64,000 nucleotides of DNA from Alphaproteobacteria bacterium (GTDB taxonomy: Bacteria; Pseudomonadota; Alphaproteobacteria; Ferrovibrionales; Ferrovibrionaceae), in the NCBI GenBank assembly GCA_017307375.1, contig JAFKFH010000003.1, forward strand, positions 124,001 to 188,000, written 5' to 3'. The translations under genes were made by a program, and so were the position numbers. Below are positions 45,409 to 52,752 of this stretch, piece after piece (position 1 is the first letter of the stretch; each line of letters opens with the position of its first letter). The notes beneath the pieces are model-generated. The model was not told where the DNA came from. It saw only the letters and a list, made by a program, of their open reading frames with translations, and ran no database searches.

Positions 45409-46328
45409 CCGATTTCGCCCGCCTTCAGCGCCAGGGCGCGGGCATAGACCTGGCGGCGCGGCAGGCCGGTCGCCGCCGCCACCGCCGCCGCGGCCTCGCG
45501 CAGCGAGGAATGGGCCAGCGCGGCAGTCAGGGCGGCGTCGAGGTCGCCCTCGCCCATCGCCTCCTCGGCCGGCGGGCCGACGACGACGACGACCTCGCCC
45601 TTCGGCGGACCTTCGCGGCCGTAAAGCGCCGCCAGTTCGGCCAGCGTGCCGCGGCGCACCGTCTCGAACAGCTTGGTCAGCTCGCGCGCCACCGCCGCGC
45701 CGCGGGTTCCGCCCAGCGTCTCGGCCATGTCGGCCAGCGCCTCGGGCAGGCGCGAGACGCCTTCGAGGAAGACGAGCGTCGCCGGCACCGCCTTCAGCTC
45801 GGCCAGGGCCTTGCGGCGCGCTTCCGAGCGCGGCGGCAGGAAACCGCCGAACAGGAAGCGGTCGGTCGGCAGCCCGGCCAGCGACAGCGCCGCCAGCACC
45901 GCGGACGGCCCGGGCAGCGCGGTGACGTGATGCCCGGCCTCGACCACCGCACGGACCAGCTTGTAGCCGGGGTCGGAGATCAGCGGCGTGCCGGCGTCCG
46001 ATACCAGCGCGACCACCTGGCCCGCCTCCAGCCGGCGCAGGATATCGGGCCGCGCCTCGGCGCCGTTATGGTCGTGATAGGCGATCAGCCGCGCCTTGAT
46101 GCCGTAGCGCTGCAGCAGCTTGAGGGTGACCCGGCTGTCCTCGCAGGCGATCGCGTCGGCGGCGCGGAGCAGATCGAGGGCGCGCAGCGTTATGTCGGCC
46201 ATGTTGCCGATCGGCGTCGCGACCAGATAGAGGCCGGCCGGCGGTTTACTTGGCCCCTGGCTCGCCGTACTGTCGGCGCCGCCCAGGATTTCGTCGTCGA
46301 CGGGAGAAAAATCGCGTGTTTCGTCCAT
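45405..46328 (-). CDS. rsmI: 16S rRNA (cytidine-1402-2'-O)-methyltransferase RsmI
   Basis: 307 residues. GLYLVATPIGNMADITLRAL is the family signature, followed by ACEDSRVTLKLLQRYGI, VALVSDAGTPLISDPGYKLV and ALPGPSAVLAALSLAGLPTD. It transfers a methyl group from S-adenosylmethionine to the ribose of C1402 in the 30S decoding centre. It has about 33 residues before the signature, roughly twice the E. coli protein. The ATG at 46328 makes its 5' end overlap that of the divergent lppC by 13 bases. Confidence 0.95.
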   Translation of the reverse strand: MDETRDFSPVDDEILGGADSTASQGPSKPPAGLYLVATPIGNMADITLRALDLLRAADAIACEDSRVTLKLLQRYGIKARLIAYHDHNGAEARPDILRRLEAGQVVALVSDAGTPLISDPGYKLVRAVVEAGHHVTALPGPSAVLAALSLAGLPTDRFLFGGFLPPRSEARRKALAELKAVPATLVFLEGVSRLPEALADMAETLGGTRGAAVARELTKLFETVRRGTLAELAALYGREGPPKGEVVVVVGPPAEEAMGEGDLDAALTAALAHSSLREAAAAVAAATGLPRRQVYARALALKAGEIG

Positions 46329-47656
46329 TGGCCCTGCCCGCTCGTACTGCCGCCATCCTGATCATGACATTGGGCCTGGGTCTAGCGGCCTGCACGAATC
46401 AGCCCCAACAGGGCGGCAATCTGGTCGAGGTGCGGCCGCCCGGCCAGTCCGGCCAGCCGGCGGCGGCCGAACCCGCCGCCCCGGCGGTGACCGCCGCGCC
46501 CCAGGGCAACGTCATGCCCGGCACGCTGGAACCGCCCGTCGTCACCAGCGATGCCGGGCTGCCCCCGGTTACCGCCCCCGGGACCACCGCCACCCCGGGG
46601 CTGAGCCTGAAGCCGTCGCGGCCCGACGCGATCCGCATCGGCCTCCTGCTGCCGCTGTCCGGCCCGAGCGCCGAGGCCGGGCGCGCCCTGCTCGACGCCG
46701 CCCAGCTCGCCCTGTTCGACATGCCCGACGACCGCGTCGTGCTGATGCCGCGCAATACCGAATCGGAAGCCGATGGCGGCCCGCGCGGCGCGGCCGAGGC
46801 GCTGGTCAACGACGGGGCGGAAATCATCCTGGGCCCGTTGTTCTCGACCCAGGTGGCCGCGGTGGCCGAGGTGGCGCGGCCGCGCAACGTGCCGGTCGTC
46901 TCATTCTCGTCGGACCGTTCGGTCGCCGGCAACGGCGTCTATGTGATGGGTTTCACCCCGGAGGAGCAGGTCGAGCGCATCGTCGCCTATGCCGCCGCCC
47001 AGGGCCTGTCGAAATTCGCCATCCTGACCCCGGAAAACGCCTATGGCCGCGTGGTGTCGAACGCCTTCGACGCCGCGGTGCAGAAGGCGAATGCGACGGT
47101 GGTCAAGCAGGGCACCTATCCCGACCAGGGCGACGCCACCCGGTCGGCCCAGCGGTTCATGAGCGGCGGTTCGACCTATGACGCGCTGCTGCTCGCCGCC
47201 GGCAATGTGCCGCGGCTGCGCGCGGTGGCGCCGAGCCTTGGCTATTACAACCTCGACCCGACCAAGGTCCGGGTGCTGGGCACCGGCGTGTGGGACGATC
47301 CCGGCGTGCTCGGCGAACCGACGCTGGTCGGCGCCTGGTTCTCGGCGCCCGGCGCCGACGCCAAGACCAACTTTGCCGACCGCTTTTCCAAGTCCTACGG
47401 CCGCCGCCCGCCGGTCATCGCCTCGCTCGGCTATGACGCGGTCTCGCTGGCCGCGGCGCTCGGCCGCGACCGGCCGGGCCAGGCCTTCACCCCGCAGGCG
47501 CTGACCGACCCGAACGGCTTCGCCGGTTATGGCGGCATCTTCCGCTTCCGTCCCGACGGCATCGGCGAGCACGGGCTTTCGGTCATGGAAATCGAAAGCC
47601 GCGGCTTCAAGACCGTCGACCCCGCCCCCACCAGCTTCCAGGTTCCGTCCAATTGA
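46316..47656 (+). CDS. Penicillin-binding protein activator, LppC/LpoA-like lipoprotein
   Basis: 446 residues starting at GTG 46316, preceded by GGGAG. A lipoprotein signal ends LGLGLAAC. A Pro/Gly-rich linker leads to a periplasmic-binding-protein-like domain: IRIGLLLPLSGPSAEAGRAL, GAEIILGPLFSTQVAAVAEV and VPVVSFSSDRSVAGNGVYVM. LpoA-type lipoproteins activate cell-wall synthases. Its first codons overlap the 5' end of the divergent rsmI gene. The GNAT gene follows, coupled through a TTGA overlap. Confidence 0.9.
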   Translation: MFRPLALPARTAAILIMTLGLGLAACTNQPQQGGNLVEVRPPGQSGQPAAAEPAAPAVTAAPQGNVMPGTLEPPVVTSDAGLPPVTAPGTTATPGLSLKPSRPDAIRIGLLLPLSGPSAEAGRALLDAAQLALFDMPDDRVVLMPRNTESEADGGPRGAAEALVNDGAEIILGPLFSTQVAAVAEVARPRNVPVVSFSSDRSVAGNGVYVMGFTPEEQVERIVAYAAAQGLSKFAILTPENAYGRVVSNAFDAAVQKANATVVKQGTYPDQGDATRSAQRFMSGGSTYDALLLAAGNVPRLRAVAPSLGYYNLDPTKVRVLGTGVWDDPGVLGEPTLVGAWFSAPGADAKTNFADRFSKSYGRRPPVIASLGYDAVSLAAALGRDRPGQAFTPQALTDPNGFAGYGGIFRFRPDGIGEHGLSVMEIESRGFKTVDPAPTSFQVPSN

Positions 47657-48126
47657 CGTCCGTCACGATCCGCCCTGCCGTCGAGGGTGATGCCGAAGCC
47701 ATCGTCGCGCTGATCCAGGCCGCCTTCACCCCGCTGATCGCCCGGGTCGATCCGCCGCCTGGCGCCTTGCGCGAGACGGCCGCGACGATCGGGGCCGAAC
47801 TGGCCGCCCATCGCGGCCTGGTCGCCGAAATCGGCGGCGAGGTCATCGGCTCGGCCCTGCTCAAGCACCAGGACGACGGCCTCTACCTCGGGCGCCTCGC
47901 CGTGGCGCCGGCCGCCCAGGGCCGCGGCGTGGCCAAGGCCCTGCTGGCCGAGGGCGAGCGGCTGGCCCGCGCCGCCGGCTATCCGGCGATGATCCTGCGG
48001 GTGCGGCTGGCGATGACCGAGAACCGCCGGCTGTTCGCCGGCGCCGGCTTCGTCGAGACCGCGCTGATGCACCATGACGGCTATGCCGAGCCGACCTTCG
48101 CGGAGATGCGTAAAGGTCTGAGCTGA
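47653..48126 (+). CDS. GNAT family N-acetyltransferase
   Basis: 157 residues, starting at TTG within the TTGA overlap with the lppC-like stop codon; no better start is present before VTIRPAVEGDAEAIVALIQ. The acetyl-CoA motif is LYLGRLAVAPAAQGRGVAKA followed by LLAEGERLARAAG, and the C-terminal part has NRRLFAGAGFVET. The acceptor is unknown. Downstream is a palindromic repeat and the convergent chorismate mutase. Confidence 0.88.
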   Translation: MTSVTIRPAVEGDAEAIVALIQAAFTPLIARVDPPPGALRETAATIGAELAAHRGLVAEIGGEVIGSALLKHQDDGLYLGRLAVAPAAQGRGVAKALLAEGERLARAAGYPAMILRVRLAMTENRRLFAGAGFVETALMHHDGYAEPTFAEMRKGLS

Positions 48127-48132
48127 AGCGTC

Positions 48133-48166
48133 AATCGTCACGCCGGCCTGCGCCGGGATGACGATT
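48133..48166. repeat. Alphaproteobacterial-type palindromic intergenic repeat, also a bidirectional terminator candidate
   Basis: AATCGTCA (48133-48140) pairs with TGACGATT (48159-48166), with an inner CCGGC...GCCGG stem. Read on the minus strand the centre contains CGTCATCCCGGCGCAGGCCG, the kind of short palindromic repeat scattered between genes in many alphaproteobacterial genomes. It fills the 48-base gap between two convergent genes. Confidence 0.65.
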
Positions 48167-48174
48167 CGGGCAGA

Positions 48175-48486
48175 TCAGACCTGGCGGGCCTTGATCGCCT
48201 CGTGGTGGCGGATGACTTCCTTGACGATGAAGTTCAGGAACTTCTCGGCAAAATCCGGGTCGAGCTTGGCATTGCGGGCCAGGGTGCGCAACCGGGCGAT
48301 CTGGGTCGCCTCGCGCGCCGGGTCGGCGGCCGGCAGGTTGTGGGTCGCCTTCAGGGCGCCGACCTGCTCGGTGCACTTGAACCGCTCGGCCAGCAGGTGG
48401 ATCAGGGCGGCGTCGATGTTGTCGATGCTGTCGCGCAGGCGCAGCAGTTCCGGCGGAATCGACGGCGTCTGGGTTTCGGTGGTCAA
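48175..48486 (-). CDS. Chorismate mutase (AroQ class)
   Basis: 103 residues in an all-helical AroQ fold: LLRLRDSIDNIDAALIHLLA, ERFKCTEQVGALKATHNLPA, then DPAREATQIARLRTLA and FAEKFLNFIVKEVIRHHEAI. The arginine, lysine and glutamine positions expected in the active site are present. It converts chorismate to prephenate for Phe/Tyr synthesis. A TTG at 48486 with GGAGGAG eight bases upstream is preferred over a TTG at 48513 that has no such site. It is 23 bases downstream of hemW on the same strand. Confidence 0.9.
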   Translation of the reverse strand: MTTETQTPSIPPELLRLRDSIDNIDAALIHLLAERFKCTEQVGALKATHNLPAADPAREATQIARLRTLARNAKLDPDFAEKFLNFIVKEVIRHHEAIKARQV

Positions 48487-48509
48487 CGCTTGAACTCCTC
48501 CCGCAAGCT

Positions 48510-49724
48510 TCAATCCTGGGCCACGATCTCGCGCAGCACGCCGTCCAGCACCAGCCGGCCGGCGGCGCTGGCCGTCAGGCCCCGTTCGTCATAAACGACG
48601 AGGCCGGCCCGCGCCAGCCGCGCGACGGCCTGATGGTCCAGCGCATCCTTCAGGTCCGATCCGGTCTCGGCCCGGAACCGGGCGGCATCGACCCCTTCGG
48701 CCAGGCGCAACCCCATGATCAGCGCCTCGGCGACGCGGCCGCCGCGGTCGACCAGCTCGGTCTCCTCGACGCCGTGCCCGGCCTGTTCGACCCGGTCGAG
48801 CCAGCTTTCCGGCTTGCGCCAGTTGCGCGTGGCGCGCTTGACGCCCTGGTCATCCTTCAGCCGGCCATGGGCGCCGGCGCCGATGCCGACATAATCGCCA
48901 TAGCGCCAGTAGACCAGGTTGTGGCGGCTGGCCGCGCCGGGCCGGGCGTGGTTCGAGATCTCATAGGCTTCGAGGCCGGCGGCCAGCGTGCGTTCCTGCG
49001 TCAGCTCGTAGAGCGCGGCGGCCGCGTCGGGGTCGAGCGGCGCGAACTCGCCGCGCCGCACGGCCTGCGCGAACGGCGTGCCGGCCTCGATCGTCAGGGT
49101 GTAGAGCGACAGATGCTCGCCGGCCAGGCCGATCGCCTGGTCGAGCTCGGCGGCCCAGTCGGCCTCGCTCTGGCCGGGGCGGGCATAGATCAGGTCGAAC
49201 GAGATCCGGCCGACGGCGCGGCGCGCCAGTTCCACCGCCGCCAGCGCCTCGGCCACCGAATGGCGCCGGCCGAGGAATTTCAGGTCGCGGTCGTTCAGCG
49301 CCTGGACACCGAGCGAGATGCGATTGACCCCGGCGGCGGCGAAGCCGGCAAAGCGCTCGGCCTCGGCCGAATTGGGGTTGGCTTCCAGCGTGATCTCGAC
49401 ATCGGGCTTGAGCCGCCAGTGGCGGGCGATCCGGCCGATCACGGCCTCGGCCGTGACCGGCGGCATCAGCGACGGCGTGCCGCCGCCGAAGAAGATCGAG
49501 CCGACCTCGCGCCCGGGGGTCAGCGCGGCGTAATGGTCGATCTCGGCCAACAGGCCGCGGGTGAAGCGGTCGTCGTCGACCGCGTCACGCACATGGCTGT
49601 TGAAGTCGCAATAGGGGCATTTCGACCGGCAGAACGGCCAGTGGACATAGATGCCGAAGCCGCCGTCAGCGGAAGCAGCGGTCGATGAGTTGCCGGAAGG
49701 CATCGGCGCGATGGCTGATATCAT
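48510..49724 (-). CDS. hemW: Radical SAM haem chaperone HemW (HemN-like)
   Basis: 404 residues. The radical SAM cluster motif is HWPFCRSKCPYCDFNSH (C-x3-C-x2-C), followed by GGGTPSLMPP, EANPNSAEAERFAGFAAAGV and NRISLGVQALNDRDLKFLGR, all typical. The protein lacks the N-terminal extension of true coproporphyrinogen III dehydrogenase HemN, so the HemW role in haem trafficking is the better call. The start is at 49724 or at an internal ATG at 49703; both lie inside the end of rdgB. Confidence 0.92.
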   Translation of the reverse strand: MISAIAPMPSGNSSTAASADGGFGIYVHWPFCRSKCPYCDFNSHVRDAVDDDRFTRGLLAEIDHYAALTPGREVGSIFFGGGTPSLMPPVTAEAVIGRIARHWRLKPDVEITLEANPNSAEAERFAGFAAAGVNRISLGVQALNDRDLKFLGRRHSVAEALAAVELARRAVGRISFDLIYARPGQSEADWAAELDQAIGLAGEHLSLYTLTIEAGTPFAQAVRRGEFAPLDPDAAAALYELTQERTLAAGLEAYEISNHARPGAASRHNLVYWRYGDYVGIGAGAHGRLKDDQGVKRATRNWRKPESWLDRVEQAGHGVEETELVDRGGRVAEALIMGLRLAEGVDAARFRAETGSDLKDALDHQAVARLARAGLVVYDERGLTASAAGRLVLDGVLREIVAQD

Positions 49725-50271
49725 GCTTGCGGGCCGGCGCCATCTCGCCGAAGGTCAACCCCTCGGACGCGACGAACACCATCGGGTCGTAGCCGAAGCC
49801 GTTGGTGCCGCGCGGCGGCCAGACCAGCGTGCCATGGGCATAACCCTCGACGCTTTCGCAATGGCCGTCCGGCCAGGCGAGCGTCAGGGCCGAGACGAAA
49901 TGGCATTTCAGATCGGTGCCGCCCGCCTGTTGCACTTCCCGCCACACCCGCTCCATCGCCTTGGAGAAATCGCCGTCTTCGGCCCAGCGGGCGGAATAAA
50001 TGCCGGGCGCGCCACCCAGCGCATCGACGCTGAGGCCGGAATCGTCCGCCAGCGCGATCGCGCCGGTGGCCCGCGCCGCGGCCAGCGCCTTGATCTCGGC
50101 ATTGGCGATGTAGCTGTCGCCATCCTCCTCCGGCACCGGCAGGCCAAGATCGGCGACCGAGCGGGTACGCACGCCGAACGGCGACAGCAGTTCGTCGATC
50201 TCGCGCAGCTTGCCCCGGTTGTGCGAGGCCAGCACGAGGTCGGTGCCGGTGAACTTGCGCGGGGCCGCCAT
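49666..50271 (-). CDS. rdgB: Non-canonical purine NTP pyrophosphatase RdgB (HAM1)
   Basis: 201 residues. LVLASHNRGKLREIDELLSP is the N-terminal signature, then LADDSGLSVDALGGAPGIYS followed by ARWAE, and the substrate-specificity segment GTNGFGYDPMVF. It hydrolyses ITP, dITP and XTP to monophosphates and so keeps deaminated purines out of nucleic acids. The ATG at 50271 follows the rph stop after one base. The 3' end overlaps hemW. Confidence 0.95.
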   Translation of the reverse strand: MAAPRKFTGTDLVLASHNRGKLREIDELLSPFGVRTRSVADLGLPVPEEDGDSYIANAEIKALAAARATGAIALADDSGLSVDALGGAPGIYSARWAEDGDFSKAMERVWREVQQAGGTDLKCHFVSALTLAWPDGHCESVEGYAHGTLVWPPRGTNGFGYDPMVFVASEGLTFGEMAPARKHDISHRADAFRQLIDRCFR

Positions 50272-50272
50272 G

Positions 50273-50992
50273 TCAGAGACCCGCCACCGCGGCACGCTGC
50301 AGCACGGCCAGTTCGCCGATGCCCTTCTTGGCCAGGGCCAGCAGCGCCATGAACTCGGCCTCGCTGAACGGATGCTGCTCGGCGGTGCCCTGGATCTCGA
50401 TGATGCCGCCCTGGTCGGTCAGCACGAAATTCGCGTCGGCGATCGCCGAGGAATCCTCGGGGTAATCGAGATCGAGCACTGGCGTACCCTGGTAGATGCC
50501 GCAGGAGATCGCCGCGACCTGGGCGGTCAGCGGAATCTTCGGCAGATCGCCGCGCGCGACCAGGCGCGAGAACGCCTGGTGCAGCGCGACCCAGGCCCCG
50601 GTGATCGAGGCGGTGCGGGTGCCGCCATCGGCCTGCAGCACGTCGCAATCGACCTTGACCTGGCGCTCGCCGAAACCTTCGAGGTCGCAGACCGCGCGCA
50701 GCGAGCGGCCGATCAGCCGCTGGATTTCCTGGGTGCGGCCGGACTGCTTGCCCTTCGCCGCCTCGCGATCGGTGCGGGTATGGGTCGAGCGCGGCAGCAT
50801 GCCGTATTCGGCGGTGACCCAGCCGCGGCCGGTATTGCGCAGGAACGGCGGCACCCGCTCCTCGACCGTGGCGGTGCACAGCACATGGGTATCGCCGAAA
50901 CGGACGAGGCAGGACCCCTCGGCATACTTGGCGAAGCCCGGTTCGAGCGATACCGCGCGGAGCGCGTCGGGCTGGCGGCCGGAGGGGCGCAT
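50273..50992 (-). CDS. rph: Ribonuclease PH
   Basis: 239 residues, full length. [20 protein letters not shown] then [40 protein letters not shown] followed by [20 protein letters not shown], and [20 protein letters not shown] are all typical. It trims tRNA 3' ends by phosphorolysis. In many alphaproteobacteria rph lies beside hrcA; here the upstream neighbour is a GST gene. Confidence 0.97.
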   Translation of the reverse strand: MRPSGRQPDALRAVSLEPGFAKYAEGSCLVRFGDTHVLCTATVEERVPPFLRNTGRGWVTAEYGMLPRSTHTRTDREAAKGKQSGRTQEIQRLIGRSLRAVCDLEGFGERQVKVDCDVLQADGGTRTASITGAWVALHQAFSRLVARGDLPKIPLTAQVAAISCGIYQGTPVLDLDYPEDSSAIADANFVLTDQGGIIEIQGTAEQHPFSEAEFMALLALAKKGIGELAVLQRAAVAGL

Positions 50993-51051
50993 CTGGTCGT
51001 TCTCCTGGAGTTGAGGGCCGCCTTGTACGCCGACCGCGGCCGGCCGTCAAA

Positions 51052-51660
51052 TCAGCGGGGAAAGGTCGCCTGGAACGCCGGCAGCGCCTCGACCCGCTCG
51101 ACCAGCCCCTGCAGCCGCGGATACCGGCCGGGCGCGATCAGGCCGGGCGCGAAGAAGCCCGCGAAACTGACCATGATGGCAACAGTCGCGTCGGCTTGCG
51201 TCAGCCCGCCGCCGACGAACCAGTCGCCCCCGAGGCGCCGCTCGAGTTCGGCGAAACCGACCTGGGCCTGCGCCTCGATCCGGCCGACCAGGTCGTGCTG
51301 GATCAGCTCGGGCGGGCGGTTGCCCTTCTCCTGGGCGGCGGCGATCATCTTGTCGACGCAGGCCAGCGCCCAGGCGACGACCTGGGTGACTGCGCGCCGG
51401 TCCGGCCCGGTCGCCGGCAGGCCGATCGCCCCCGGACCGTGGACGTCGGCGAGGTAGTCGAGGATGGCGCCACTGTCGACCAGCACCGCGCCGTCGTCCA
51501 GCACCAGCGCCGGCACCCGCCGCATCGGGCTGACCGTGCGGATCAGATCGGCATCCGAGAACAGCCCCCAGAATTCCTGGTCGTAAGGCACGCCCGCCAG
51601 TTGCAGGGCGACGGCGACACGACGGACGTAGGGCGAATGGTTGCGGCCGATCAGCTTCAT
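51052..51660 (-). CDS. Glutathione S-transferase family protein
   Basis: 202 residues. The thioredoxin-like N-terminal half begins MKLIGRNHSPYVRRVAVALQ, where the serine of N-H-S-P-Y is the likely glutathione-activating residue, followed by RRVPALVLDDGAVLVDSGAI. The C-terminal helical half has GGDWFVGGGLTQADATVAIM. The electrophilic substrate is unknown. The start overlaps the stop of the TAXI-type gene by four bases (ATGA). Confidence 0.92.
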   Translation of the reverse strand: MKLIGRNHSPYVRRVAVALQLAGVPYDQEFWGLFSDADLIRTVSPMRRVPALVLDDGAVLVDSGAILDYLADVHGPGAIGLPATGPDRRAVTQVVAWALACVDKMIAAAQEKGNRPPELIQHDLVGRIEAQAQVGFAELERRLGGDWFVGGGLTQADATVAIMVSFAGFFAPGLIAPGRYPRLQGLVERVEALPAFQATFPR

Positions 51661-52616
51661 GGGGTTCCTGGGGGCAGCAGGCCGGCCTCGCGGTAGAAGC
51701 GGGCCGCGCCGGGATGCAGCGGCAGGCCGAGGCCCGCCACCGCGGTGGCAAGGCGGATGACCTTGCCCTGGGCGTGGCCGGAATCAAGGATTTTCCGCGC
51801 CTCGTCGCTCCACAGCGCCCGGACCACGCGGTAAGCCGTCGCGTCGGGCAGGCTGGCCAGGGTGACGAGCTGGGCGCCGACCGACAGGGTCGGGGTTTCG
51901 GGCACGCCGCGATAGGTGCCGGCGGGAATGACACCGGGCTGGAAGAACGGCTGGCGCCGGATCAGCGCAGCGATCTCCGGCCCCGCCAGCGGCAGCAGCG
52001 CCACGTCGGTTTCGGCGGCCAGCGCCGCGATCGACGCCGCCGGATAGCCGCCGACGAAGAACAGCCCGTCGAGCTGGCGGTCGCGCAGCCGCACACCCGC
52101 CTGGTCGGGCTTCAGATAGACCGCGCGGACGTCGCGGTCGCCGAGGCCGAAGGCGGCGAGCACGGCGCGGGCATCGGCCAGCGTGCCCGAACCCGGCTCG
52201 TCGAGCGAGACGGCCCGGCCGCGCAGATCGGCAACGCCGGCGATGCCGCGATCGGCACCGACCAGCAGATGCAGGCTTTCCGGATAGAGATTGGCCAGCA
52301 CCCGCAAGCCCTCGACCCGCGGGCGCTGTTCGTAGATCCCGGTGCCGGCATGGGCCCAATGGCTGACGTCGGCCTGGGCCAAGCCCGCCTCGTAGGCGCC
52401 CGCCACGATGCCGTTGATATTGGCGACCGACCCGTTCGACGGCACCGCCTGGGCCGACAGGCCGGGCCCCGAGATCGCGCGGGCGATCAGCTGGCCGACC
52501 GGGTAGTAGGTGCCGGCCTGGCCGCCGGTGCCGATGCGGAACGGCGCCTCCGCCTGGGCCTGAGCCTGGGTGGCCAGTGCCAGAAGACAGCAAAGCAGGC
52601 AGGCGAACCGCATCAT
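51657..52616 (-). CDS. TAXI family TRAP solute-binding protein
   Basis: 319 residues with a signal peptide (RFACLLCCLLALATQAQA-Q). RIGTGGQAGTYYPVGQLIAR is the TAXI signature, followed by PSNGSVANINGIVAGAYEAG, AGLAQADVSHWA and VSLDEPGSGTLADARAVL. TAXI proteins deliver solutes to fused 4TM-12TM TRAP permeases; no such permease is nearby, so it is an orphan binding protein in this window. Two adjacent ATG codons are at 52616 and 52613. It is divergent from the EAL-CBS-GGDDF gene. Confidence 0.88.
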   Translation of the reverse strand: MMRFACLLCCLLALATQAQAQAEAPFRIGTGGQAGTYYPVGQLIARAISGPGLSAQAVPSNGSVANINGIVAGAYEAGLAQADVSHWAHAGTGIYEQRPRVEGLRVLANLYPESLHLLVGADRGIAGVADLRGRAVSLDEPGSGTLADARAVLAAFGLGDRDVRAVYLKPDQAGVRLRDRQLDGLFFVGGYPAASIAALAAETDVALLPLAGPEIAALIRRQPFFQPGVIPAGTYRGVPETPTLSVGAQLVTLASLPDATAYRVVRALWSDEARKILDSGHAQGKVIRLATAVAGLGLPLHPGAARFYREAGLLPPGTP

Positions 52617-52752
52617 CCCCGTCCCCGGTACGATATTTGCGCACCAGAATACCAGCGGCGCGACGATTGCGGGCGCCAATCTTTCACCAGACTGTCATCG
52701 AGCGCCATTAAGGTGCACGGCCGTGCCAGACTCACCGGGATCAGGAACTACA

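Noticed and set aside
48510-49724. Coproporphyrinogen III dehydrogenase HemN
   Set aside because: The protein lacks the N-terminal extension and extra cysteine of true HemN and sits in the rdgB-rph neighbourhood typical of hemW.
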